Positions 41,808 through 50,830 of a stretch of 64,000 bases of DNA are shown piece by piece (positions within the stretch are counted from its first letter, which is position 1; each line of letters begins with the position of its first letter). This DNA comes from Roseovarius sp. GTDB taxonomy: Bacteria > Pseudomonadota > Alphaproteobacteria > Rhodobacterales > Rhodobacteraceae. The notes beneath the pieces are model-generated. The model did no database searches and was not told where the DNA came from. It was given only the letters and a program-made list of their open reading frames with translations. A program made the translations under genes and the position numbers. The DNA is taken from the NCBI RefSeq assembly GCF_030373445.1, contig NZ_JAUCYU010000008.1, forward strand, positions 62,001 to 126,000, in the 5' to 3' direction.

Positions 41808-43346
41808 ATGAAGCCCATCCGCCTTCTCTCCGGCATCCTCACGGTCGGCGGCTGGACGCTCATGAGCCGCCTGCTGGGCTTCGCCCGCGACGTGCTGATC
41901 GCGGGCTTCCTCGGGCCCGGCGTCCTGATGGACGCCTTCGTCGCGGCCTTCCGGCTGCCCAACATGTTCCGCCGCTTCTTCGCCGAAGGGGCGTTCAACG
42001 CGGCCTTCGTGCCGATGTTCTCCAAGCGGCTCGAGGCCGACGAATCCCCCGAAGCCTTCGCCAGCCTCGCCCTCTCCGGCCTCAGCCTCGTGCTGCTCAC
42101 CCTCACGGCGCTGTCGATGATCTTCATGCCGGCACTGGTCTACGCCACGGCCGAAGGGTTCTACGGCGACGCCCGCTTCGACGTGACCGTCGATTACGGG
42201 CGCATCGTCTTTCCCTACGTGCTCTTCATCTCGCTCGCCGCGCTCCTTTCGGGCGTGCTCAACGCCACCGGCCGCTTCGCCGCCGCCGCCGCCGCGCCGG
42301 TGCTGCTCAACGTGATGCTGGTCACGGCCATGACCGTCGCCTGGGCGATGGGCGGCGAGGTGGCAAAGGCGCTGGTCTGGACAATCCCCTTCGCCGGCAT
42401 CGCCCAACTCGCACTGGTCTGGATCGCCGCCGACAAGGCCGGCCTGCGCATCCGCCCCGTCCGCCCCCGCTGGACCCCCGAAATGAAGAACCTCGTCCGC
42501 GTCGCCGTGCCCGCCGCGCTGGCCGGGGGCGTGGTCCAGGTCAACCTGCTGGTGGGCCAGCTCGTGGCGTCGAACTACGACAAGGCGGTCAGCTGGCTCT
42601 ACTCCGCCGACCGCCTCTACCAGCTCCCCTTGGGCGTGGTCGGCATCGCGGTGGGTATCGTGCTGCTCCCCGACCTCTCCCGCCGCCTCAAGGCGGGCGA
42701 CGACGCGGGCGCCCGCAACGCCCTCTCCCGCGCGGGCGAGCTGTCGCTGGCGCTGACCATCCCCTGCGCCGTGGCGCTGATGATCATCCCCCTGCCGCTG
42801 GTCTCGGTCCTGTTCGAGCGCGGCGCCTTCGGGGCCGACGACACCGCCGCCACGGCGCTGGCGGTCGCCATCTACGGCCTCGGCCTGCCCGCCTTCGTGC
42901 TGCAGAAGATCCTGCAACCGCTCTTCTTCGCCCGCGAGGACACGAAAAGCCCCTTCCATTACGCCCTCGTCGCCATGGTGGTGAACGCCGTCCTCGCCAT
43001 CGGCCTCGCCTTCGCCATCGGCTGGCTCGCGGCGGCCATCGCCACAACCGCGGCGGCCTGGGTCATGGTCTGGCAACTGGCCCGCGGCGGCCGCCGCTTC
43101 GGCGAGGTCGCCCGCTTCGACGACCGCTTCCGCCGCCGCATCTGGCGCATCGTGCTGGCCTCGGTGCTGATGGGCGTGGTGCTCTGGGCGGTCTCGGCCC
43201 TGCTCACCCCGGCCTTCGGCCTGGGCGGCTGGCGCTGGCTGGCGCTGCTCGGGCTGATCGCCTCCGGCACCCTGGCCTATTTCCTCCTGGGCCAGCTCCT
43301 CGGCGCCTTCCGCATCGCCGAGTTCAAGGCCGCCATGCGCCGCTGA
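41808..43346 (+). CDS. murJ: Lipid II flippase MurJ
   Basis: Moves the peptidoglycan precursor lipid II across the inner membrane. 512 residues of MATE/MOP type with about 14 membrane segments. Landmarks include SRLLGFARDVLIAGFLG, DAFVAAFRLPNMFRRFFAEGAFNAAFVP, YRLY-like DRLYQLPLGVVGIA and LPDLSR. In related genomes murJ often follows glnD directly; here about 3.9 kb of accessory genes separate them. Confidence 0.95.
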   Translation: MKPIRLLSGILTVGGWTLMSRLLGFARDVLIAGFLGPGVLMDAFVAAFRLPNMFRRFFAEGAFNAAFVPMFSKRLEADESPEAFASLALSGLSLVLLTLTALSMIFMPALVYATAEGFYGDARFDVTVDYGRIVFPYVLFISLAALLSGVLNATGRFAAAAAAPVLLNVMLVTAMTVAWAMGGEVAKALVWTIPFAGIAQLALVWIAADKAGLRIRPVRPRWTPEMKNLVRVAVPAALAGGVVQVNLLVGQLVASNYDKAVSWLYSADRLYQLPLGVVGIAVGIVLLPDLSRRLKAGDDAGARNALSRAGELSLALTIPCAVALMIIPLPLVSVLFERGAFGADDTAATALAVAIYGLGLPAFVLQKILQPLFFAREDTKSPFHYALVAMVVNAVLAIGLAFAIGWLAAAIATTAAAWVMVWQLARGGRRFGEVARFDDRFRRRIWRIVLASVLMGVVLWAVSALLTPAFGLGGWRWLALLGLIASGTLAYFLLGQLLGAFRIAEFKAAMRR

Positions 43347-43422
43347 TCCCGGCGCCCTTGCGAAGGGTCACGAACCTGCGAGATGATACCCGGCAACGAC
43401 GCTCGAAAGAAGAAGACCGGAC

Positions 43423-43854
43423 ATGCCCGATAACCTGGCCGCGCTGAGGGCGCGCTACCCCTCCGCCAGCACCTTCAAGTTCGGCGACAGCGCCGCACTG
43501 TCCGACGCACTGGTCTCGCTGGTGCGGCGTGGCCGGAAAACGGCAACCTGCAGCGCCCTCCGCGACTTCGGGAAGGACGAGCCCCTGCCGGAAGTCGGCC
43601 GGCGGGATATCTGCCTCAACTGGGACGATACACCGGCCCTCGTGATCGAGACCGCAGAACTGATCCAGTGCCGGTTCGACGAGGTGACCGAAGAGATGGC
43701 CCTGGCCGAAGGCGAGGATGACAGCCTCGAGGGCTGGCGCGCTGGTCACAAGGGCTATTTCGAACGGAACGGCGGGTTTTCACAGGACATGCAGGTCATC
43801 TGGGAACGGTTCGTTCTGGTCGAGGATCTCGCGCCGGGCCGGTCAGCCGTTTGA
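43423..43854 (+). CDS. ASCH domain-containing protein
   Basis: 143 residues with the ASCH core: LVRRGRKTATCSAL (the G-x-K-x2-T motif), LNWDDTPALVIETAEL, and a GGFSQDMQVIWERFVL ending. ASCH proteins are PUA-like and bind RNA or modified nucleosides; E. coli YqfB, one member, hydrolyses N4-acetylcytidine. This one is longer than YqfB, and its function is not known. It sits between murJ and trpS on the same strand. Confidence 0.85.
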   Translation: MPDNLAALRARYPSASTFKFGDSAALSDALVSLVRRGRKTATCSALRDFGKDEPLPEVGRRDICLNWDDTPALVIETAELIQCRFDEVTEEMALAEGEDDSLEGWRAGHKGYFERNGGFSQDMQVIWERFVLVEDLAPGRSAV

Positions 43855-44013
43855 TCGCGACACCAGATCCGGTTGCCTCGCTCGAACGAGGCACCGGCCA
43901 CCGGCAAGGCGACCGACCCAAACCGCAGGCCCCCTCACCCCCCGCTCTCCTTGACGCGATCCGCCCCCGGAAGTAAGCGAGGCCAACACGGCATTCCAGA
44001 CGGAGCACACCCC

Positions 44014-45033
44014 ATGACCGAGGTGGTCCACACACCGCGCGTTTTCTCGGGCATCCAGCCCACCGGCAACCTGCATCTTGGCAACTACCTCGGCGCGCTC
44101 AAGCGCTTCGCCGACAGCCAAGAGGAAGGCATCGAGTCGATCTTCTGCATGGTCGACCTGCACGCCGTCACCGTCTGGCAGGAACCCGATGACCTGCGCC
44201 ACGCCACCCGCGAGCTGGCCGCCGGCTTCATCGCCTCGGGCATCGACCCGACGAAATCGATCCTCTTCAACCAGAGCCAGGTGGCCGAGCACACCCAGAT
44301 GGCCTGGGTCTTCAACTGCGTCGCCCGCATGGGCTGGATGAAGCGTATGACCCAGTTCAAGGACAAGGCCGGCAAGAACGCCGAGAACGCCTCGCTCGGG
44401 CTCTTCGGCTACCCGGCGCTGATGGCGGCCGACATCCTCGTCTACCACGCCACCCACGTGCCCGTGGGCGAGGACCAGAAACAGCATCTCGAGCTCACGC
44501 AGGAGATCGCCCGCAAGTTCAACCACGATTTCGAGGTCGATTTCTTCCCCGAGACCCAGCCCGTCATCGAGGGCGCGGCGACCCGCGTCATGAGCCTGCG
44601 CGACGGCTCGAAGAAGATGTCCAAATCCGACCCCTCCGACATGTCCCGCATCAACCTCACCGACGATGCCGACACGATCGCCAGGAAGATCCGCAAGGCC
44701 AAGACCGACCCCGAGCCGCTGCCCTCCGAGAAGGGCCCGCTCGACGACCGGCCCGAGGCCCGGAACCTCGTCAACATCTACGCGGCGCTGGCCGACCTGA
44801 GCGTCGATCAGGTGCTGGCCGAACACGGCGGCAAACCCTTCTCCGAGTTCAAGCCGGCGCTGGCCGACCTCGCCGTCGACCGGCTCGCGCCCATCTCGAC
44901 CGAGATGTCCCGCCTGATGGAAGACGTGGCCGAGATCGACCGCATCCTCGCCGCCGGCGCCGACCGCGCCCGCGCCATCGCCGCGCCGATCCTGAAGAAA
45001 ACCTACCAGATCATGGGCATGGTCGGGGCCTGA
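44014..45033 (+). CDS. trpS: Tryptophanyl-tRNA synthetase
   Basis: Class I synthetase charging tRNA-Trp. 339 residues with the HIGH-type motif HLGN (21-24, after SGIQPTGNL), [20 protein letters not shown] and KMSKS (201-205). The frame opens earlier at 43873, but the ATG at 44014 gives the standard N-terminus ([18 protein letters not shown]). It follows the ASCH gene and is followed by strong palindromes. Confidence 0.96.
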   Translation: MTEVVHTPRVFSGIQPTGNLHLGNYLGALKRFADSQEEGIESIFCMVDLHAVTVWQEPDDLRHATRELAAGFIASGIDPTKSILFNQSQVAEHTQMAWVFNCVARMGWMKRMTQFKDKAGKNAENASLGLFGYPALMAADILVYHATHVPVGEDQKQHLELTQEIARKFNHDFEVDFFPETQPVIEGAATRVMSLRDGSKKMSKSDPSDMSRINLTDDADTIARKIRKAKTDPEPLPSEKGPLDDRPEARNLVNIYAALADLSVDQVLAEHGGKPFSEFKPALADLAVDRLAPISTEMSRLMEDVAEIDRILAAGADRARAIAAPILKKTYQIMGMVGA

Positions 45034-45040
45034 GGGCCCC

Positions 45041-45108
45041 GTTTCCCGCGCGGAAACCGGGATGGAAAATGCGCATTTTCCACCCCCGGAATTTGCGCAA
45101 ATTCCGGG
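45041..45108. terminator. Three hairpins with GCGC cores between trpS and the HxlR gene
   Basis: GTTTCC (45041-45046) pairs with GGAAAC (45052-45057). TGGAAAATGCGCATTTTCCA (45063-45082) is a perfect 20-bp palindrome. A perfect 24-bp palindrome at 45085-45108 has the core GGAATTTGCGCAAATTCC. The last two share TGCGCA at the centre but differ in the arms, each self-complementary. The genes converge here, so a bidirectional terminator is likely. Confidence 0.65.
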
Positions 45109-45169
45109 TCGCCAGGCAGGCGCCGCGCGGGAACACCCCCATGGCGCGACCTATCCGCGCCCGCCCCGC

Positions 45170-45517
45170 TCACTCCGGCCGCGCCGCCGCCCAGCCCAGC
45201 AGCGCATCCAGCGCCGGGCATAGCGCCTGCCCCCAGTCCGTCAGGCCATACTCCACCCTCGGCGGCACCTCCGGGTAGACGGTGCGCCTGACCACCCCGT
45301 CACTCTCCAACTGCCGCAACTGCTGGATCAGCATCTTCTGCGAAACCTCCGGGATCGCCCGCTCCAGTTCCGAGAACCGCAGGACCTGCCCGCCGAACAA
45401 CTGGAACAGGATCTCCAGCTTCCAGCGGCCCTCGATCACCTTCAGCGCCCCCTCGATCCCGGCCGTCGCGGTCTCCCGCGTGTAGCCGTGGGGCGGAATT
45501 TCCGTGGCATCTTCCAT
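45170..45517 (-). CDS. HxlR-family winged-helix transcriptional regulator
   Basis: 115 residues. HxlR core: ALKVIEGRWKLEILFQLFGG, RFSELERAIPEVSQKMLIQQLRQLESDGVV, then RRTVYPEVPPRVEYGLTDWGQ, the family's wing and YxLT motif. One Cys near the C-terminus (QALCPAL); some HxlR proteins sense thiol stress. It is divergent from a small NTF2-like gene, with a 19-bp-spaced direct repeat just upstream of its start that it may bind. The longer frame to 46081 is not credible. Confidence 0.9.
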   Translation of the reverse strand: MEDATEIPPHGYTRETATAGIEGALKVIEGRWKLEILFQLFGGQVLRFSELERAIPEVSQKMLIQQLRQLESDGVVRRTVYPEVPPRVEYGLTDWGQALCPALDALLGWAAARPE

Positions 45518-45523
45518 GCGCTT

Positions 45524-45556
45524 ACTTCCCGGTGCGTACCGCACTTTCCGGTGCGT
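45524..45556. promoter_or_regulatory. Direct repeat, probable HxlR operator
   Basis: ACTTCCCGGTGCGT (45524-45537) and ACTTTCCGGTGCGT (45543-45556) match at 13 of 14 positions and start 19 bp apart. They lie in the 105-bp divergent gap, 6 bp upstream of the HxlR start codon, as expected for an autoregulatory site also controlling the neighbour. Confidence 0.5.
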
Positions 45557-45622
45557 TCTTGTTTCGTTTTGCATGTAACCGCAAATATCCCTCATCGCAA
45601 ATCCAACCAGAAGGATCCCCCG

Positions 45623-45937
45623 ATGACCGACACGCTTCCGCTTCCCGTCATCCGCTACGTCGCCGCCCGCTCGCCCGGGGAAATCGCCGACTGCTTCACC
45701 GAGGATGGCATCGCCACCGACGAACGCCAGACCCATCGCGGCCGCGCCGAGATCCGCAAGTGGCGCGAGGGCGTCGCCAGGATCGACTACCGGCAGGATA
45801 TCCTCTCCTGCGGCCACGACGGTGACACGGCCACCATGGAATGCCGCCTCACCGGTGATTTCAAGGGCAGCCCGGTCGACCTGACCTACCGGTTCGAACT
45901 GGCCGACGGCCTGATCTCGAAGGTCGAGATCGCCTGA
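45623..45937 (+). CDS. NTF2/SnoaL-like small protein
   Basis: 104 residues. The pattern VIRYVAARSPGEIADCFTEDGIATDE, THRGRAEIRKWREG, then alternating strands ending YRFELADGLISKVEIA fits the NTF2-like cone fold used by SnoaL-type isomerases and binding proteins. Function unknown. Divergent from HxlR, so probably the regulator's target. The frame opens at 45488, but the ATG at 45623 begins the domain and has AGAAGGA upstream. Confidence 0.82.
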   Translation: MTDTLPLPVIRYVAARSPGEIADCFTEDGIATDERQTHRGRAEIRKWREGVARIDYRQDILSCGHDGDTATMECRLTGDFKGSPVDLTYRFELADGLISKVEIA

Positions 45938-46001
45938 CGCCCGCCCCGACGGCCCCCACGCCATCGGCCCCGCCGGGTGCCGGTGGCGTACGGCCAGGGC
46001 C

Positions 46002-46478
46002 CTACTCCGCCGCCTCGGCCTCGGCCTCTGCCTCCAGCGCGAAGATCCCCAGCCCGTAGAGCTTCCAGTCGCCCTCGACATGCTGGAAATACAGCTCGAA
46101 GGAAACCCCCTCCGGCCGCGCCGGAAAGCTGCCTTTCACCTCGAACAGCCCCGTCTCGGTCAGCGCCGGCGGCTCGGCATAGACCGGGTTCGACAGAACC
46201 ACCCGCTCCAGCCCCAGGTCCCTCTCCCGGATCGACGCGAAAATCGCCGCCAGCTTCGCCGGGTCGTTGGCATTGCGGAAATCCGGCGCACCAAGGTCGC
46301 GCAGCACGGCGTAATTCCCAGTCCGGTTGGCATGGTCCACCGCGATCAGCGTCGACCACACCAGCCTTGCCGTCTCCGACCGGCCGGGCGGCGCCGGCGC
46401 CGCCTCCTGCGCCGCCGCCCCCTGCGCCAGCATCAGCGCGACCACCACCGCCAGCCATGCCGCCCGCATCGACCTCAC
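46002..46478 (-). CDS. Periplasmic protein coupled to the YadA-like autotransporter gene
   Basis: 158 residues with a signal peptide (AWLAVVVALMLAQGAAAQ). The mature part has SETARLVWSTLIAVDHANRTGNYAVLRDLG and later VEGDWKLYGLGIFAL, an NTF2-like pattern I recognise only in outline. The C-terminus ends in an Ala-Glu tract (EAEAEAEAAE). Its ATG overlaps the stop of the upstream adhesin gene by 4 nt (ATGA), so it may aid that protein's export or anchoring. No known family was assigned. Confidence 0.75.
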   Translation of the reverse strand: MRSMRAAWLAVVVALMLAQGAAAQEAAPAPPGRSETARLVWSTLIAVDHANRTGNYAVLRDLGAPDFRNANDPAKLAAIFASIRERDLGLERVVLSNPVYAEPPALTETGLFEVKGSFPARPEGVSFELYFQHVEGDWKLYGLGIFALEAEAEAEAAE

Positions 46479-47845
46479 CAGCTGAAGGTCATCCCGACCC
46501 GGCCGCCCAGCGTGTCCCGGTCGAACCCGTAGGCCAGCCCCGCGTCAAGCTGCGCGCTCGGGCTGATCCGCACGGCGCCCGACAGCGCAAAGGCCGACGA
46601 CCCGTCGAAGAAGCCCAAGCCCCCGCCCAGCGCGAAGGTCTCCGACGGCGGCACGTAAGGCACGTCCAGCGCCATCGCCATCGCCACCCCTTCCCGGTTG
46701 CGGTCCACGTCCCGCCGCAGCCCCGGTATCGCCGCCGCGGCGGCGAACAGCGCCCCGCCGTCGGTGGCAAGATTGCCAGATGCGTCCGAGGTCACCACCT
46801 GCACCGGCCCGGTCTGCGCCGCGGCACTTGCGGCCGAGGTGATGCCGGGCGCGGTATAGGTATTCGCGACGGTTCCGAACATCATCTGGTTGTCCCGCGT
46901 GGTCGCCGCGTTGGCCCCGATGGCGGCCGCATTGGCATGGGTCGCCGCCGCCTGCCGCCCGATCGCCACCGAGTCGGTTGCCGTGGCCGAGGCGCTCGCC
47001 CCGATGGCCACCGCATCCTGCCCGTTGGCCAGGGCGCCGATGCCGCTGCCCATGGCCGCTCCGCCGATCGCGATGGCGCCGGTCGCACCGGCAATCGCGG
47101 TTCCGCCCACCGCGACGGCCTGAGAGGCACTGGCCTCCGCGTCACCGCCGATCGACACGGAATAAGCGCCCGCGGCCCGCGTGCCGAAGCCATTCGCGTT
47201 CGGGTCACCGCCGATGGCCACCGCGCCGGGTCCGTTCGCGTCGACGTTGCCGCCAATGGCCACCGAGTCGGCGCCGGTCGCGCTCGCCTGCAGACCGAGG
47301 CCGACCGCGCGCGCGGCCGTGGCCCGGCTGTCCGCCCCCACCGCGACCGCCCCGGTCCCCACGGCCAGCGCGCCCTGGTCGTTGCCGTCCAGATCGCCGC
47401 CCATCGCCACCGCGCCGGGGCCGGCGGCATCCGCCTCTCCGCCGATGGCGATGGCCTGCGCCGCATCCGCATCCGCGTCGCCACCTATCGCCACCGCGTA
47501 TTCTCCCGACGCCCGCGTGCCCAGCCCGGTCGCATTCGGATCACCCCCGATTGCCACCGCGCCCAGCGCGCTCGCCTCGGTGCTGTTACCCACGGCCACC
47601 GTGTCCGGCTCCGACGCCTCGGCGTCGGTGCCACAGGCCGTCGCCGAGGCGACACCGTTGTCGTTGGCGCCCCCGGTCGTGTCCACGCCGGTGTCCGCCA
47701 GGTTGTTGTTGTTCGTGTCGAGCAGGCACTCCGCCGCCCGCGCCGGCCCGCCCGGCACCACCCCGACGCCCAGCGCCATCACCGCCGCCAGCGCGACGCA
47801 CCCGATACCCTCACCTTTCCCGAAATGCTTCACCTTGCCGATCAT
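46475..47845 (-). CDS. YadA-like trimeric autotransporter adhesin, compact form
   Basis: 456 residues. A long N-terminal signal (1-38, ending GGPARAAE) is followed by a Cys/Asn-rich stretch and then YadA head repeats (about 82-312) built on AVAIG units. Residues 95-136 and 207-248 are near copies, so part of the head was duplicated. The neck TRDNQMMFGTVANTYTAPGI and a very short stalk lead to the C-terminal YadA anchor (about 383-456), four beta strands ending in FSW. Three chains form a surface adhesin in the outer membrane. Stalk is much shorter than in classic YadA. Coupled to the next gene by ATGA. Confidence 0.9.
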   Translation of the reverse strand: MIGKVKHFGKGEGIGCVALAAVMALGVGVVPGGPARAAECLLDTNNNNLADTGVDTTGGANDNGVASATACGTDAEASEPDTVAVGNSTEASALGAVAIGGDPNATGLGTRASGEYAVAIGGDADADAAQAIAIGGEADAAGPGAVAMGGDLDGNDQGALAVGTGAVAVGADSRATAARAVGLGLQASATGADSVAIGGNVDANGPGAVAIGGDPNANGFGTRAAGAYSVSIGGDAEASASQAVAVGGTAIAGATGAIAIGGAAMGSGIGALANGQDAVAIGASASATATDSVAIGRQAAATHANAAAIGANAATTRDNQMMFGTVANTYTAPGITSAASAAAQTGPVQVVTSDASGNLATDGGALFAAAAAIPGLRRDVDRNREGVAMAMALDVPYVPPSETFALGGGLGFFDGSSAFALSGAVRISPSAQLDAGLAYGFDRDTLGGRVGMTFSW

Positions 47846-48105
47846 GGTACGTTTCCTCCGTGTACCGATACCCGGAAACCCGCCATGTCCGCAGGCCGAT
47901 GCGCCCCCTCAAGCCCGGCCGCCCGCAACCACGGGTTGACCCATTCACGATAGCGTGAGCGTCAGAGTCGAACAAGTTTACGTTACGGAATCCTGCGCCG
48001 CGGCGGCGAACCGGCGAAACTTCGCCAAGCCGCCGTGCCAGGGCCCACCTTGCCCCCACTGAACCGAAACCCGATACTCCGCCCGAACACCCCTTGAGAC
48101 AGCAC
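47846..48105. other. Divergent gap between the autotransporter and sulfotransferase genes
   Basis: 260 bp. It should hold both promoters. I see a small inverted repeat (TCACG-ATAG-CGTGA near 47950) after TTGACC, but no convincing promoter pair. Otherwise nothing recognised. Confidence 0.35.
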
Positions 48106-48858
48106 ATGACCCGGCCCGCCTACATCCTCTGCGGCACCCCCCGCACCGGCAGCACCCTGCTCTGCGGGTTGCTCACCGATCATGGGCTCGGCGCGCCGCA
48201 TTCCTTCTACCGCCGCGAGGATATCGCCGACTGGCCCGAAGGCTGGGGCCTGCCCCCGCGCGATACGGTCGGCGAGCCCGCCTTCCAGCGCGCCTACCTC
48301 GCCGCCGCCATCGCCGAGGGCCGCGGCGGCACCCCGGTCTTCGGCCTCCGCCTGATGCAGGAAACCCTGCCCGAGCTCTCCGCCATCCTCGACACCCTCT
48401 TCCCCGGCCTGCCCACCGACCGCGCCCGCCTCGAACGGGCCTTCGGGCGGCTCGCCTACCTCCACATCTCCCGCGGCGACAAGCTGGCCCAGGCCATCTC
48501 CCTCGTCCGCGCCCGGCAATCCGGCCTCTGGCACCGCGCCCGCGACGGCACCGAGATCGAACGCACCGCCCCGGCCAAAACCCCCGCCTACGATTACGCC
48601 CTGCTCTCGGCCACGCTGGCCAATATCGAGGCGCAGGATGCGGCCTGGCACCGCTGGTTCGCGGCCCAGGACATCACGCCCCTGTCACTCTCCTACGAAA
48701 TCCTCGTGAACAACCCCGCCGCCAGCCTCGCCCGCATCTGCCAGGCCCTCGGCCAGCCCGCCCCCGACCCGGCCACCATCACACCCGCCACCGCCCGCCT
48801 CTCCGACGCCGTGAACGAAGACTGGGCAGCCCGGTTCAGACAGGACGCCCGAAAGTAA
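48106..48858 (+). CDS. Stf0-family sulfotransferase
   Basis: 250 residues. The 5'-phosphosulfate loop is CGTPRTGSTLL, and RGDKLAQAISLVRARQSG resembles the Stf0 3'-phosphate-binding segment. Stf0 of mycobacteria sulfates trehalose; other members sulfate glycans or small molecules using PAPS. Acceptor here unknown. A TTG at 48094 is possible, but the ATG at 48106 (MTRPAYILCGTPRTG) starts right at the domain. Confidence 0.85.
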   Translation: MTRPAYILCGTPRTGSTLLCGLLTDHGLGAPHSFYRREDIADWPEGWGLPPRDTVGEPAFQRAYLAAAIAEGRGGTPVFGLRLMQETLPELSAILDTLFPGLPTDRARLERAFGRLAYLHISRGDKLAQAISLVRARQSGLWHRARDGTEIERTAPAKTPAYDYALLSATLANIEAQDAAWHRWFAAQDITPLSLSYEILVNNPAASLARICQALGQPAPDPATITPATARLSDAVNEDWAARFRQDARK

Positions 48859-48885
48859 CCCGCGCCGCCCCGAAACCACTCCCCG

Positions 48886-48902
48886 CCCGGGCCTGGCCCG
48901 GG
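48886..48902. repeat. REP-like hairpin after the sulfotransferase gene
   Basis: CCCGGG (48886-48891) pairs with CCCGGG (48897-48902) around loop CCTGG. Member of the constant-loop family, between convergent genes. Confidence 0.55.
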
Positions 48903-48930
48903 GCCTCGCCCCGGCGCCAACCACAACCGG

Positions 48931-49695
48931 TCACCCCTTCCGCAGCCACCAAACATGCTCCGCCGGGAAATCCCGCGACCACTCCGCCGGGATCCCGAAC
49001 TCCTCGCCGTCCGCCCCCTCCGGCGCATAGACCTCCTTCAGCCCCTCCACCGAAAAGCCGATCTCCCGGAACAGCGTGATCCAGTCCGCGAAGGTGAGGG
49101 AATACTCGATCCCGCCCGGGTCAATCTCCACCTGCGTCCAGTCCACCCGCCCGATGCCGCGATACGCCCGGTGCAGCACCCGCTCGCAGGGCGCCCCGTT
49201 CAGAGGCGTGGTCAGGTAGACAAAGGCATGATGGCCAAGGAACACCAGCCGCCCGCCGGGGCGCAGCACCCGCCACGCCTCCCGCAGCCACACCTGCGGA
49301 TCGCACCAGATCGCCGCGCCATATTCCGAGATCGCGAAATCGAACGCCCCGTCGGCAAAGGGCAACACCTCGGCATTGCCCTCCTCGAACCGGATATCCG
49401 CCCCGTGCTCGCCCGCCAGCCGCCGCGCCGTGGCCAGCTGTCCCTCTGAAACGTCGATCGCCGAAACCCGCGCCCCGCGCCGCGCCATCCAGCCCGAGAC
49501 ATAGCCCGTGCCACAGCCCAGCTCGACCGCCTCCATGCCGGCCATATCCTCCGGCAGCAGCCCCAGCTCCCGCTCGGGCACCTCCCAGATGCCCCAATAG
49601 GGGCTCTCGCTCGCCCAGGCCTTTTCGCCCGCCGCGACCCACTCCTCCGCCATCCCGTTCCAGTGATCGCGGTTGATATCCACATGGTTTTCCAT
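48931..49695 (-). CDS. Class I SAM-dependent methyltransferase
   Basis: 254 residues. SAM motif I AVELGCGTGYVSGWMARRGA, motif II VSAIDVSEGQ, then RFEEGNAEVLPFADGAFDFAISEY and WRVLRPGGRLVF, the UbiE/Coq5-like type 11 pattern. Substrate unknown; the domain is generic. The ATG at 49695 (MENHVDINRDHWNGMAEEW) is used because the longer frame upstream shows no homology. Confidence 0.87.
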   Translation of the reverse strand: MENHVDINRDHWNGMAEEWVAAGEKAWASESPYWGIWEVPERELGLLPEDMAGMEAVELGCGTGYVSGWMARRGARVSAIDVSEGQLATARRLAGEHGADIRFEEGNAEVLPFADGAFDFAISEYGAAIWCDPQVWLREAWRVLRPGGRLVFLGHHAFVYLTTPLNGAPCERVLHRAYRGIGRVDWTQVEIDPGGIEYSLTFADWITLFREIGFSVEGLKEVYAPEGADGEEFGIPAEWSRDFPAEHVWWLRKG

Positions 49696-49851
49696 CCGAT
49701 GCACCCTACCTGCGCCCCGTTCCTTGGCAAGCCGGAACGCCCCTGCCCGCGCATCCGCGCACCATCGCCCGCAGCCGGTGCAGACATGCCTCCCTTGCCG
49801 CACAGCCGCACCACCCCATACTTGAAGGCAACCAAGGGAAAGGAGCCAGCC

Positions 49852-50433
49852 ATGCACAAGCTACAGGTCCAGGGCGTACACCACATCACGCTGACCGGCG
49901 CCGACCGGCAGACATCCATCGACTTCTGGGAAGGCGTGCTCGGCATGCCCTTCATCTTCGACCAGCCCAATCTCGACGACCCCGACGAGGGGCACCTCTA
50001 TTTCGACCCCGGCGACGGGCGGCTGATCACGATCTTCACCAACGAGAGCCGCAAGCCCGTCCACAACCGCACCCCCACCGACCCGGGTTGCGTCCACCAC
50101 CTCGCCTTCAACGTCAGCCACGCGACCTTCTCGCAGGTCGCCGACCGGCTCGACGCCCGCGGCATCCCCCATTCCGGGCCCAAGGACCGGGGGTTCATGG
50201 ATTCGATCTACTTCAAGGATCCGCTGGGCTTCCTGATCGAACTGGCCTGCTACCGTTTCGAGCCACCGCGGGGCTGCTCGCATGCCGACGTGATGATCGA
50301 GGCCCACCGCGATCGCGTTGCGCGCGGCGATACCCACATCGAGGAAAAACACCTCGCCCACGCCATCGAAACGCTCGTCCACCGCACGCAAGCCAGCCTG
50401 TCGGGCGACCGCGAACCGAAGAACCCGTACTGA
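49852..50433 (+). CDS. VOC-family (glyoxalase/ring-cleavage dioxygenase-like) protein
   Basis: 193 residues with two beta-alpha-beta-beta-beta modules. Possible metal ligands are the His in VQGVHHITLTG, His in GCVHHLAFNV and Glu in GFLIELACYRF. It resembles small extradiol dioxygenase-like proteins, but substrate is unknown. ATG at 49852 preceded by AAGGAG. A second, unrelated VOC gene lies at 52145. Confidence 0.87.
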   Translation: MHKLQVQGVHHITLTGADRQTSIDFWEGVLGMPFIFDQPNLDDPDEGHLYFDPGDGRLITIFTNESRKPVHNRTPTDPGCVHHLAFNVSHATFSQVADRLDARGIPHSGPKDRGFMDSIYFKDPLGFLIELACYRFEPPRGCSHADVMIEAHRDRVARGDTHIEEKHLAHAIETLVHRTQASLSGDREPKNPY

Positions 50434-50447
50434 GCGAGGATCAGCCG

Positions 50448-50466
50448 CCCCGGGCCTGACCCGGGG
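50448..50466. repeat. REP-like hairpin
   Basis: CCCCGGG (50448-50454) pairs with CCCGGGG (50460-50466) around loop CCTGA. Constant-loop family. Confidence 0.6.
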
Positions 50467-50721
50467 CCTCTGTGCTCCCCCGTCTTACTCCCAACATTTG
50501 CCCCGCCGGGCGAGCGCCGGTCCGTGGGGACGCGCTGCAACGGAACCGGCCCGCACTTTATGGTGCCGAGTACTTCCTACCTAAGAGACGTAACGCATCA
50601 CCCGCCAAAGCGCCTGCCCGCCGGGACGGGCCGGCGCTCGCCCGGCGGCCTTCGGACTCTGTTCCGGGCGCGTGCCTACCCGCACCGGTCGGAAAACCCC
50701 GAGCCTCGCGCATTCTCCCCC

Positions 50722-50743
50722 GTCCCGGCCCCCGAGCCGGGAC
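50722..50743. repeat. REP-like hairpin, second type
   Basis: GTCCCGGC (50722-50729) pairs with GCCGGGAC (50736-50743) around a 6-nt loop. Similar in outline to the weaker hairpin at 7241-7262. Confidence 0.5.
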
Positions 50744-50830
50744 CTCACCACGAAGCGAAGGGTTGGTGCCAACCCACCTCTCACCCTGCGTGCATTACAT
50801 GAAAACCGCCCCCAACGACGACGCCAGAGG

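Noticed and set aside
41615..43447. A 610-codon plus-strand frame over murJ
   Set aside because: Off-frame shadow of murJ with Arg/Pro-rich translation.
46700..47600. DNA tandem repeats in the adhesin gene as a repeat array
   Set aside because: The periodicity is protein-level (YadA head units) and stays in one reading frame.
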